A stretch of 64,000 bases of DNA, taken from contig JBBQKF010000005.1 in the NCBI GenBank assembly GCA_038326615.1, positions 1-64,000 on the forward strand. The letters are read 5' to 3'. Positions 47,389-55,375 of the stretch are shown in pieces. A program made the position numbers and the translations under genes. The notes under the pieces are model-generated. The model saw only the letters and a list, made by a program, of their open reading frames with translations, was not told the DNA's origin and ran no database searches. Source of the stretch: JBBQKF01 sp038326615. GTDB lineage: Bacteria > Bacillota > Clostridia > Saccharofermentanales > UBA5734. How positions within the stretch are numbered: position 1 is the first letter of the stretch; the number at the start of each line of letters is the position of its first letter.

Positions 47389-48985
47389 TGACGAGGCACT
47401 TGTTAGGGAAAGTGTTGTTAATAGTCTAAAGAGCTTTGGAATTGATGATATTTTAGTTGCACAGGATGGTTTTGATGCGTTAAAATTGCTAAATGTATCC
47501 AAGCCAGATATTGTCATTACCGATATCAGAATGCCGGAGATGGATGGAATTGAATTTCTGTCAAAATCCAGGGAGATTCATCCTGATCTAATATTTATTT
47601 TGCTAAGCGGATATGAATTGTTTGAGTACGCACATAAAGCGATACAATATGGTGCTTTTTCATATCTTTTAAAACCAGTGAGTGACGAAGAATTGAAATC
47701 AGTAATTGAAAATGCTATTGAGACAATTTCCCGCAAAAACAAACAGCGTGAATTCAATTCACTTATGCGTATTGGTGGCACCCAAGGTGCTGATTTTTTA
47801 AAAACTCGCCTAATTTCTGAATTAGTTAAAGGCGATTTTGTTAATACGGAATATAGCGAAACAAAACTCAAGGAACTACATATAAACTTTGACAAGGAGT
47901 TCTTCCAAATATTTTTGGTAAGTATTGATTATTTCAAAACATTAGAAGGAGTTTCTTCGAAAGAATACGAATTATCAAAATTCAGTATTAATAACATCAC
48001 ATCAGAGATATTAGCTAACAATAATATCTCGATGTATCCTTTTGACTATGAAACCGGCATGGGTTTTCTATTGAACATTTCGTCGGACAGCGTTTTCAAT
48101 GACAAAATGATTTTGTTGCCATTATTGGGTGAGATTTTGGAAAACGTTAATCTTTTTCTGGATTTTTCTGTAACAATAGGCGTAGGGATGATTGTTAGCA
48201 GTATTTTTGATTTATCCAACTCTTATATCCATGCTCAGGAATCTGTTCTGCAAAGATTAGCAAGAGGTGGAAACCAAGTGTTTTTTCATGATAAAGCAAC
48301 TGTATCAAAAGATACCACAATCAAAATAGGATTTAAAACCGAAGAAAGTTTTAAGGCATGTTTCGAGAAATGTGACAAGCTCGGTGCGATAAATATTATT
48401 AAGAATTTATATGAGCCTTTTGAAAGTGTTGAAATTATTGATATTGGTAATTTGCATAAATTGAATTTTCAGTTGATATTGCTTATTTATAAGATAGTTA
48501 ACGCATTAGGATTAAACTCCGAGGAACTATTAGGTGATGAGTTTGTGCTATATAATTCTTTAAATGCACAATATAGTTTTAAGGCAATTATTAAATATTT
48601 CGACGAATTGCTAGAGATTTGCTTGGCGAGCATTATTCTATTGAACGAAAAAGGCAATATGAAAATTATGGAGATTACAAAAGAGTTTATTGCTAAAAAT
48701 TACAATAAGGATATAACCCTTAAAACTATTTCCGGCAATGTTCATTTAAGCACAGCATATTTCAGTAAGCAATTTAAGCTTTATTTCGGAGAAAATTTTA
48801 GTGACTATATTATCAATTATAGAATTAACAACGCAAAAGAATTTTTGAAAGCAGGAATTTATAAGGCAACTGAAGTTTCGAAAATAGTAGGATTCAATGA
48901 CGAAAAATACTTTTATAAGGTTTTTAAGCGACATACCGGATTTACTCCGACGGAATACAAAGATATTTATAGGAATTCTAAATAG
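47369..48985 (+). CDS. YesN-type response regulator with AraC DNA-binding domain
   Basis: The 538-residue protein starts with a receiver domain (QILVVDDEALVRES; phosphoacceptor Asp52 in ITDIRMPEMDG; Lys in LLKPVSDEEL). A ~270-residue middle part of uncertain fold follows, then a C-terminal AraC/XylS double helix-turn-helix (KDITLKTISGNVHLSTAYFS; KIVGFNDEKYFYKVFKRHTG). The pair with the YesM-type kinase and the divergent sugar operon points to local transcriptional control. Its likely target is the 18-bp direct repeats near 45270-45304. Confidence 0.96.
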   Translation: MQILVVDDEALVRESVVNSLKSFGIDDILVAQDGFDALKLLNVSKPDIVITDIRMPEMDGIEFLSKSREIHPDLIFILLSGYELFEYAHKAIQYGAFSYLLKPVSDEELKSVIENAIETISRKNKQREFNSLMRIGGTQGADFLKTRLISELVKGDFVNTEYSETKLKELHINFDKEFFQIFLVSIDYFKTLEGVSSKEYELSKFSINNITSEILANNNISMYPFDYETGMGFLLNISSDSVFNDKMILLPLLGEILENVNLFLDFSVTIGVGMIVSSIFDLSNSYIHAQESVLQRLARGGNQVFFHDKATVSKDTTIKIGFKTEESFKACFEKCDKLGAINIIKNLYEPFESVEIIDIGNLHKLNFQLILLIYKIVNALGLNSEELLGDEFVLYNSLNAQYSFKAIIKYFDELLEICLASIILLNEKGNMKIMEITKEFIAKNYNKDITLKTISGNVHLSTAYFSKQFKLYFGENFSDYIINYRINNAKEFLKAGIYKATEVSKIVGFNDEKYFYKVFKRHTGFTPTEYKDIYRNSK

Positions 48986-49182
48986 AAATTCATTCTAATA
49001 AGGAGTATAATAAAAAATGAGCGCATAAAATGATTTTGTCAATATATGGATTTTCAATTAGTTCTCAATAAAATGCACCCAACTCACAAAATACTCTTTA
49101 TACTATTCACATTAGGATGTTTTACAACTCAATTATATCAATAATAGTTAACACTATAATTAAAATAGAGAGGGAAATAAAT

Positions 49183-50151
49183 ATGGTAATTTACAAAACA
49201 AAGAAACACACAATGAGAGTTAAGTTGATCTTCAATCCAATTGCAGGGGCAAATTCTGAATCACCTCTCCAACTAATGGACGTAATCCAGGAATTGCAGG
49301 CATGGAGGATTAATGCAGAACCCTATTTGATAGAGCCCGAAAGCGATTTAAAAAAAGTCGTTCTTGATGCAATAGGTCAAGGAATCAAGATGATTGTGGT
49401 CTGCGGTGGAGATGGTACAGTCTCTTCAGTTGCTAGAGCAATTATCGGAACAACCGCAACACTTGGAATTATACCAACGGGGACGCAAAATAATGTAGCC
49501 TTTAGCCTGGGTATCCCAAACGACATCCCGTCTGCAATTGCTATTTTACGGACAGGCAAACTTTTGAAAATCGATATTGGCTTATGTACATTTAATAAAG
49601 TCTGTACACCATTTATTGAGGTTTGTTCGGTTGGTTTATTTTCCACCCTATTTTCTTCTGCTGATGACATTCAACACGGGCATTTGACGCGCATCGGAGA
49701 TTTCCTGACAAAACTCACATCAACTCCTTCCTCAGACATCCATATCTCACTTGATGATAATCCAGAAATCAATATGCAGGGACATCTGGTATTGGTTTCT
49801 AATATGCCTTATATAGTTCGTCATTATAAAGTTGGCGAGGTGGATTGCTTTACCAACGGACTGCTCGATGTTCTGTTTTTTGCAGATTTATCAAAACTTG
49901 ATTTGGTGAACTATTTTATCAAAGGTCCAGGAACTGACAAAAACGAGGATTCCCGCATTCAGCATTATAGTGTGCGCAGTATCACAATCGGCACTAACCC
50001 TACAATGCCTATAATGGTTGATGGAATAACTCTTGGTGAAGGGTCGCTGCGCATCGAAGTAAAGCCTCATGGAATGTCTGTCATGGCTGGGATAGCCAAG
50101 GTGGATGAAACTGCTGCTAATGCAGATACAAATTTGGAGGGATTGCTTTGA
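49183..50151 (+). CDS. Diacylglycerol kinase-family lipid kinase (YegS/DgkB-like)
   Basis: The 322-residue protein has VKLIFNPIAGANS, the catalytic glycine loop VVCGGDGTVSSVARAI and IIPTGTQNNVAFSLGIP, the arrangement of DAGK-catalytic-domain lipid and sphingosine kinases. It would phosphorylate a lipid alcohol such as diacylglycerol at the membrane. The start at 49183 has GAGAGGGA upstream; an in-frame ATG at 49117 has no site. It overlaps the PAP2 gene, so kinase and phosphatase are made together. The ASN variant NNVA in place of NDxA is a small deviation. Confidence 0.88.
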   Translation: MVIYKTKKHTMRVKLIFNPIAGANSESPLQLMDVIQELQAWRINAEPYLIEPESDLKKVVLDAIGQGIKMIVVCGGDGTVSSVARAIIGTTATLGIIPTGTQNNVAFSLGIPNDIPSAIAILRTGKLLKIDIGLCTFNKVCTPFIEVCSVGLFSTLFSSADDIQHGHLTRIGDFLTKLTSTPSSDIHISLDDNPEINMQGHLVLVSNMPYIVRHYKVGEVDCFTNGLLDVLFFADLSKLDLVNYFIKGPGTDKNEDSRIQHYSVRSITIGTNPTMPIMVDGITLGEGSLRIEVKPHGMSVMAGIAKVDETAANADTNLEGLL

Positions 50152-51002
50152 AAAATATAGAAAGTGATCCTACAAAAACAGACAAATCCGAAGAGAATGA
50201 CTCATTAAAAACCGATAATCTATCTGAAATAAAACCTTCTCAGGAAATCAAATTACCTGAAATCGAAATTCCAGGACCCCCTGGTAAAGTTGCCAATTTT
50301 ATTAAAAATATTCCACACGTTTTCTGGATTATCGGAATAGCAATTTTTTTGGTGCTTTTATCGATAATCATGCCGCTTTCTATATGGACAGCCCTTTGGG
50401 CGGTACTAAAAAGCCAGTATGTTATTGTTTGCTTGGTACTTGTTTTTTCAATGGTGGCGGTTTCTCTTGTATGGTCAATCGGTCAGCGAATCGACGTCTG
50501 GGTTTTCATGTTTTTTAACATGCATGGGAAACGATCGATATGGTTTGACCGGATAATGCTTGGAATTACACAGCTTGGTAATTTTGTTTTTGCATTGATA
50601 GTTGCTTTAGGCTTGTTCTATAGAGGATATAATCTGCTGGCATATGAGCTTTTAATAGGTTTATTGACGTTGGGTTTGGTTGTGCAGATTATGAAAATTT
50701 TAATACATCGCACAAGGCCCTACATCAAATTAGAGAACATAAGGATTATCGGCTCGCGCGCAAGTGGGCAATCATTCCCAAGTGGGCATACTGCTCAGGC
50801 TTTTTTGATGGTGACGTTGATTCTTCAATATTTCCAAATTCCATTATTTGGATGGGTGTCCTTATATCTTTTGGCTTTGGTTGTTGGAATCACGCGGATT
50901 TATGTTGGGATGCACTATCCAAGAGATGTTATCGGAGGTGCTATTATCGGCGTGACATGGGGATTGCTTGGCGTAATTGTTAACAGTTATATTTTTGGTT
51001 AG
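50148..51002 (+). CDS. PAP2-family membrane phosphatase (TTG start)
   Basis: The 284-residue protein has an acidic, disordered N-terminal 60 residues, then about six membrane helices with the three PAP2 motifs: KILIHRTRPY, SFPSGHTAQAF and GITRIYVGMHYPRDVIGG. It should dephosphorylate lipid phosphates such as phosphatidate or undecaprenyl diphosphate. The start is a TTG that overlaps the kinase stop (TTGA), with GGAGG seven bases upstream; no nearby ATG exists in frame. Coupling to a lipid kinase suggests a phosphorylation cycle. Confidence 0.9.
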   Translation: MKNIESDPTKTDKSEENDSLKTDNLSEIKPSQEIKLPEIEIPGPPGKVANFIKNIPHVFWIIGIAIFLVLLSIIMPLSIWTALWAVLKSQYVIVCLVLVFSMVAVSLVWSIGQRIDVWVFMFFNMHGKRSIWFDRIMLGITQLGNFVFALIVALGLFYRGYNLLAYELLIGLLTLGLVVQIMKILIHRTRPYIKLENIRIIGSRASGQSFPSGHTAQAFLMVTLILQYFQIPLFGWVSLYLLALVVGITRIYVGMHYPRDVIGGAIIGVTWGLLGVIVNSYIFG

Positions 51003-51062
51003 ATTTTTTTCAATTCAAAAATAGGGGGTCAGCAAAAATTTTTCTGTTTTAATCAGTGTATA

Positions 51063-51089
51063 AAAAACCACCCTCAATTTGAGAGTGGC
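51063..51089 (-). terminator. Rho-independent terminator of the Lys-rich gene
   Basis: On the minus strand CCACTCTCA pairs with TGAGGGTGG (one mismatch), followed by TTTTTT. It lies about 100 bp beyond the stop of the minus-strand gene at 51186. Confidence 0.75.
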
Positions 51090-51185
51090 ATTAAAGTTTC
51101 TTTTATTTTTATTACTAGATATGTGAGATATTACTCTGACTCCAAGTTCAGATATCGACGAATTGCTGGTTGCTTTAAACCATTC

Positions 51186-51797
51186 TCATTCTTTGATTTC
51201 CAATAATTTCGGTTCACAGAGCTTTCTCTTATTGTTTGAAATTCTGCCGCATTTTCTGCAGATCCATACCGGATTGATAACCAGAAGTTTGTATTCATTG
51301 AAATCATCAAGCAGATATCCCTTTTTTACCAATTTGCAAAGTGTGTATTTTGCGATTTTAGAATTTTTGTTATCCTTTTTATCCTTTTTATCTTTTTTGT
51401 CCTTTTTATCTTTTTCATTATTTTCCAGCATTTTGTTTTTTTTCTTACTTTTTTCCGTTTTAACATTTTTCATTTCTTCTATGGGAGCTGCAAATATCAA
51501 TTCCATATCTTTTTGCGTCAATTTCTTCTCTGGAGTTTTTTTTGCAATTTCTTCCCCCATTTCATCTACAATAGGTTGCTTAAGTAGTTCTTCAACTGGA
51601 ACTTGTGTGATTACTGGTTCTTTTTTAGCTGTTTCTAAAGACTTTGTTCCTTCTGTTCCCTTTTTTTCTATTGTTTTCGTTACCTTTTTTACTACCGCTC
51701 TTCTCCGTGGGGGCCTGCTAATAATCTTTTCTTCTTTTGGCTTGATTATTGAATCCGATTCGGTCACTTTTTTCTCCTGGATTTCTTTCTGTTCCAT
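51186..51797 (-). CDS. Lys/Glu-rich protein with C-terminal zinc-ribbon-like segment
   Basis: This 203-residue protein is not recognised. The first ~135 residues are charged and low in complexity (RPPRRRAVVKKVTK; KDKKDKKDKKDKKDN), the latter coded by a simple repeat. The last ~55 residues look folded: YTLCKLVKKGYLLDDFNEYKL and a Cys pair with a distal Cys (CRKCGRISNNKRKLC), possibly a small metal site. GGAGG seven bases before the ATG and a terminator after the stop support it as a real gene. It may bind nucleic acid or polyanions, which is a guess from charge. It lies between the lipid and polyphosphate genes but on the opposite strand. Confidence 0.7.
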   Translation of the reverse strand: MEQKEIQEKKVTESDSIIKPKEEKIISRPPRRRAVVKKVTKTIEKKGTEGTKSLETAKKEPVITQVPVEELLKQPIVDEMGEEIAKKTPEKKLTQKDMELIFAAPIEEMKNVKTEKSKKKNKMLENNEKDKKDKKDKKDKKDNKNSKIAKYTLCKLVKKGYLLDDFNEYKLLVINPVWICRKCGRISNNKRKLCEPKLLEIKE

Positions 51798-51947
51798 TGG
51801 ATAGCCTCCTTCTCAATAATAAATTGTTATACAAAATTTTTGCATATTTCATTTCTGAAAAGCAATTTGCTTTCCTGTTTATTTATTTTAACACATTTTC
51901 TCGTTTATTGTATTTTCTTTTATCATTATTTAATCTATTTTTTACAA

Positions 51948-51973
51948 TTGACAAATTAGAAATGTGATATAAT
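51948..51973 (+). promoter_or_regulatory. Extended -10 promoter for the ppx-ppk operon
   Basis: TGATATAAT (51965-51973) is a perfect extended -10. TTGACA lies at 51948-51953 but only 14 bp away, so the extended -10 probably dominates. It is about 60 bp upstream of the Ppx/GppA start. Confidence 0.6.
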
Positions 51974-52031
51974 GGTGGAAATGCTACAGTAAAATGGTTC
52001 ACAATTAAAATGAATGTTGAAAGGATGAGAT

Positions 52032-52937
52032 ATGCTCCACGCACTGGTCGACCTAGGATCTAACTCGATTCGCCTATCAGTATATAAATATAGAGACAAT
52101 AAAATCATTCCTCTGATTAATAAGAAAGAAATGGTCGGATTGGCTGGATATGTTATCAATGGCAGTCTGACCGAAGCTGGGATTAGAAATGCAATTACTG
52201 TTTTAGCTGGTTATAAGGAGATCATCAAGAATTTTGGAATCCCCCATATGCATGTTTTCGCCACTGCTTCTCTAAGGAATATAAACAACACACAAGATGT
52301 CCTGGAACGAATCCGTCAGGCGACCACCATTAATGTTGATGTTCTATCTGGGGTTGAGGAAGCGCGTCTAGATTTTGTTGGAGCGACTTATTTCTTAAAA
52401 AAGAACCGTGGAATTCTGGTTGATATCGGCGGCGGTAGTACGGAACTAGTTGTGTTTGAAGGAAATACGATTCAGAAATTGACGAGTATTCCGATTGGCT
52501 CTCTGAATTTATATGTGAATAATGTAAAGAAAATTCTGCCGGATACGAGCGAACGCAAAAAAATCAAAAAGAGAATTGATGAGCAGCTTGATTCCTTAAA
52601 CTGGAAAAAATTGGGCTCTTCATATGAATTGTGCGGAATCGGCGGAACAGTACGTGGATGTTTCAGAATATGTCAGGAATTGTTTTATGAAAATAAGGAT
52701 ATGAAGTTTATTACTCCCTCAGACATCAAAAAAGTTGTAAACCTCCTAGAACAGAAAGACCTGACGAGTTTCAAGGATATCTACCGGATTGTACCGGAGA
52801 GAATTTTTACAATCACTCCGGGAATCATGATTTTAAATGAAACAATCAAACGGTTCAAGCCTGAGACCATCACATTAAGTAAGACTGGTTTACGTGAGGG
52901 GTATCTGATTGACCAGATATTGAAAGTTGGGATATAG
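52032..52937 (+). CDS. ppx: Exopolyphosphatase / guanosine pentaphosphatase family protein
   Basis: The 301-residue ASKHA-fold protein has the phosphate loop LVDLGSNSIRLSVYKY at the N terminus and the second phosphate motif ILVDIGGGSTELVVF. Ppx/GppA enzymes remove terminal phosphates from polyphosphate or from pppGpp. This is the short form without the C-terminal HD domain of E. coli Ppx, common in Gram-positives. It is 4 bp upstream of ppk, so synthesis and breakdown of polyphosphate are encoded together. AAAGGATGAG precedes the ATG. Confidence 0.9.
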   Translation: MLHALVDLGSNSIRLSVYKYRDNKIIPLINKKEMVGLAGYVINGSLTEAGIRNAITVLAGYKEIIKNFGIPHMHVFATASLRNINNTQDVLERIRQATTINVDVLSGVEEARLDFVGATYFLKKNRGILVDIGGGSTELVVFEGNTIQKLTSIPIGSLNLYVNNVKKILPDTSERKKIKKRIDEQLDSLNWKKLGSSYELCGIGGTVRGCFRICQELFYENKDMKFITPSDIKKVVNLLEQKDLTSFKDIYRIVPERIFTITPGIMILNETIKRFKPETITLSKTGLREGYLIDQILKVGI

Positions 52938-52941
52938 GAAT

Positions 52942-55077
52942 ATGGATGATGACCTTTTGTACATGCAAAACCGCGAGCTATCATGGCTGAAATTCAATAC
53001 CAGGGTCTTGGAAGAAGCGATCAGCGAGGCAAATCCTCTGCTGGAAAGGCTGAAATTCGCCTCCATTTTCACAAGCAATCTAGATGAATTTTTTATGATT
53101 AGAGTAGGTAGCCTTACCGACATCGCCCATTTTAACCCCACCTATCAGGACAATAAAACAGGTATGCTCCCCCAAAGGCAACTAGACTTGATTTACAAAG
53201 ACTGCATCCATCTTTATAAAATGAGAAATCATGCTCTCCATCTCATAAATCGAAATCTTTCCGACTTTGGCATCCAGCAAAAAAGGATAGAGGATTTACG
53301 AAAATCAGAAAGGAAAGAATTAGAAGTTATTTTTCTTTCACAGATTCTTCCTTTTCTTTCTCCTCAGATTATCGATTCCAGGCATCCATTCCCGCACCTT
53401 GATAACAAACATCTTCATGTTGCTACCACACTAGAATCAAAGGACCATGAGTTATTCGGCTTGATTCCGATTCCTAAATCGATGGAACGTCTGTTTTTCC
53501 TAAAAGATCATTCCTTAATATTCCTCCTAATAGAGGACATCATTCTGTATTTTGCACACCATGTCTTCGAGACCTATACAGTCCGAGAAAAAACGGTTAT
53601 TGCTGTTACACGGAATGCAGACATCGATGCAGACGCGGGATTTTACGATGAGGAAATTGATTACATGACTCATATGAAAAATCTTATACAAAAGCGCAAA
53701 CGGCTATCTCCAGTAAGACTTGAGTTGCAAAACGATGTCAGTGCGAAATTCTTGAAATATTTCTGCAAAAAATTTAAATTGAATCAAGAACAAATTTTTA
53801 TCTCAGAAAGCCCCCTTGATCTTTCTTATGTTTTCGCCCTTGAAGACAGGATTCCTTCAGTTGTCAAACGGGAACTTTGTTTTCCAGCATTCACACCCGC
53901 TCTGCTTTATAATGTGTCCGAATCATCGAATATGATGCAGGAAGTGGAAAAAAAGGATTTCCTACTTTCTTATCCATACGAAAGTATGCAACCTTTCTTG
54001 AAATTGATAAATGAGGCGGCGCATGATGTTCATACAGTTTCGATAAAAATAACCCTTTACCGCATAGACAAGCAGTCAAAACTTGCGGAAAGTCTCATTT
54101 ATGCTGCGGAAAACGGAAAAGACATCACAGTTATTATAGAGCTTCGTGCACGATTTGACGAGCAGAACAACATAGAATGGTCCCAGCGGTTGGAGGAAGC
54201 CGGATGCCGAGTCATTTACGGAACCGGTGGATACAAAGTCCATTCGAAAATATGCCTGATAACAAGACATACAAAGAATAATATCCAATACATCACGCAG
54301 ATTGGCACCGGAAATTACAACGAAAAAACCTCGAAAATCTATACGGATTTATCTCTCATTACAGCGAACCAGGAAATCGGCAGGGATGCTATGAATTTTT
54401 TTAGGCATATGTCTGTGGGGAATTTAAACGGTGAATACGTTTGTTTGTGGGTGGCTCCCAATTTTTTCGAATGCAATATTCTCGCAGGAATAGATGGAGA
54501 AATTGCCAAAGCCAAGAATGGCGGTTCAGGGGAGATTATTTTCAAAATCAACTCTCTAACAGAAAAAGTCATTGTAGAGAAGTTGATGGAGGCCTCTTGC
54601 AGTGGAGTGAAAATCAAACTGATTGTTCGCGGAATATGTTGTATCATCCCAGGTATTGCTGGTCAAACTGAGAATATAGAAGTAATAAGCATCGTGGGGA
54701 GATTTCTTGAACATTCGAGAATTTATTGTTTTGGAAACGATGTGGACCAAAGGATTTATATTGCCTCGGCCGATCTGATGACCCGTAATATGAAAAGAAG
54801 GGTGGAGATTGCATGTCCACTAATGGATTCCTCGCTTAAAACAAAAGTATACGGGTTACTGACGGTCATGCTCAAGGACAATGTTAAAGCAAGACAGCAG
54901 AATGCGGACGGCACCTATTCATATGTTCCTTCCGAGGATGCTACTGCAGTTAATTCGCAGGAATTTTTCATGAAACAGGCGCAAAAAGATGCCCAAGCGA
55001 AATTCTCCACACATACTATCCCTATTAAAACAGATAGATTCAAAAAATTCCTCCGGATCTTTTTTAAGAAAGCATAA
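52942..55077 (+). CDS. ppk1: Polyphosphate kinase 1
   Basis: The 711-residue enzyme begins with NRELSWLKFNTRVLEEA and has two phospholipase-D-like domains. His434 (YKVHSKICLI) and His591 (FLEHSRIYCFG) fall at the positions of the two essential histidines of E. coli PPK1 (His435 and His592); the first becomes phosphorylated. It polymerises the gamma phosphate of ATP into polyphosphate. The ATG at 52942 is preferred over an in-frame TTG at 52927 because the protein then begins DDDLLYMQNREL. Its C-terminal tail is slightly longer than usual. An insertion sequence relic follows the stop. Confidence 0.97.
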   Translation: MDDDLLYMQNRELSWLKFNTRVLEEAISEANPLLERLKFASIFTSNLDEFFMIRVGSLTDIAHFNPTYQDNKTGMLPQRQLDLIYKDCIHLYKMRNHALHLINRNLSDFGIQQKRIEDLRKSERKELEVIFLSQILPFLSPQIIDSRHPFPHLDNKHLHVATTLESKDHELFGLIPIPKSMERLFFLKDHSLIFLLIEDIILYFAHHVFETYTVREKTVIAVTRNADIDADAGFYDEEIDYMTHMKNLIQKRKRLSPVRLELQNDVSAKFLKYFCKKFKLNQEQIFISESPLDLSYVFALEDRIPSVVKRELCFPAFTPALLYNVSESSNMMQEVEKKDFLLSYPYESMQPFLKLINEAAHDVHTVSIKITLYRIDKQSKLAESLIYAAENGKDITVIIELRARFDEQNNIEWSQRLEEAGCRVIYGTGGYKVHSKICLITRHTKNNIQYITQIGTGNYNEKTSKIYTDLSLITANQEIGRDAMNFFRHMSVGNLNGEYVCLWVAPNFFECNILAGIDGEIAKAKNGGSGEIIFKINSLTEKVIVEKLMEASCSGVKIKLIVRGICCIIPGIAGQTENIEVISIVGRFLEHSRIYCFGNDVDQRIYIASADLMTRNMKRRVEIACPLMDSSLKTKVYGLLTVMLKDNVKARQQNADGTYSYVPSEDATAVNSQEFFMKQAQKDAQAKFSTHTIPIKTDRFKKFLRIFFKKA

Positions 55078-55375
55078 ACTCCCAGCCCTTGTGACCTACT
55101 CTCACCACCTGTAGAGGTGGGAGCTTCTTGGGAAGTACAAACTAATGTTCGCATTATTACCAAGCGATTCCCCGTCAGCCCGACGGTCCTTTATATTTTC
55201 ATAGTATACAACAAGATTGAGTATCAGGCTATCCCTAAAATTCTCAAGCCCTCATATCTTAGATTCATTGCAGCATTTATATCCCTGTCGAGCACTTCGC
55301 CGCAGATGGAACATTCCCAGATGCGATCTGCAAGGGTTAGTTCCCTGTTCCTGTAGTGACAGCAGCTACTCCCAC
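55078..55375 (-). mobile_element. IS200/IS605-family relic (right end plus tnpB 3' end)
   Basis: Next to the ppk stop is a GC-rich tract with the hairpin CCACCTGTAGAGGTGG (55105-55120) and a following GAGCTTCTTGGGAA, like the subterminal hairpins of IS200/IS605 right ends. A tnpB C-terminal coding relic follows on the minus strand. No tnpA or left end is present. Confidence 0.75.
55224..55375 (-). pseudogene. tnpB (fragment): TnpB C-terminal fragment (zinc finger and RuvC III)
   Basis: The minus strand reads CHYRNRELTLADRIWECSIC, then GEVLDRDINAAMNLRYEGLR and ILGIA with a stop at 55224. The C-x2-C ribbon and DRDINAAMN are the zinc finger and last RuvC motif of TnpB. The first Cys pair is degenerate, and LANARRI directly upstream suggests an internal deletion joining two distant parts of the gene. 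It cannot encode an active nuclease. Confidence 0.85.

Noticed and set aside
51163..51804. Plus-strand Phe/Ser-rich frame opposite the Lys-rich gene
   Set aside because: It is the antisense of a Lys/Glu-rich coding sequence; the minus frame has GGAGG and a terminator, the plus frame has neither.
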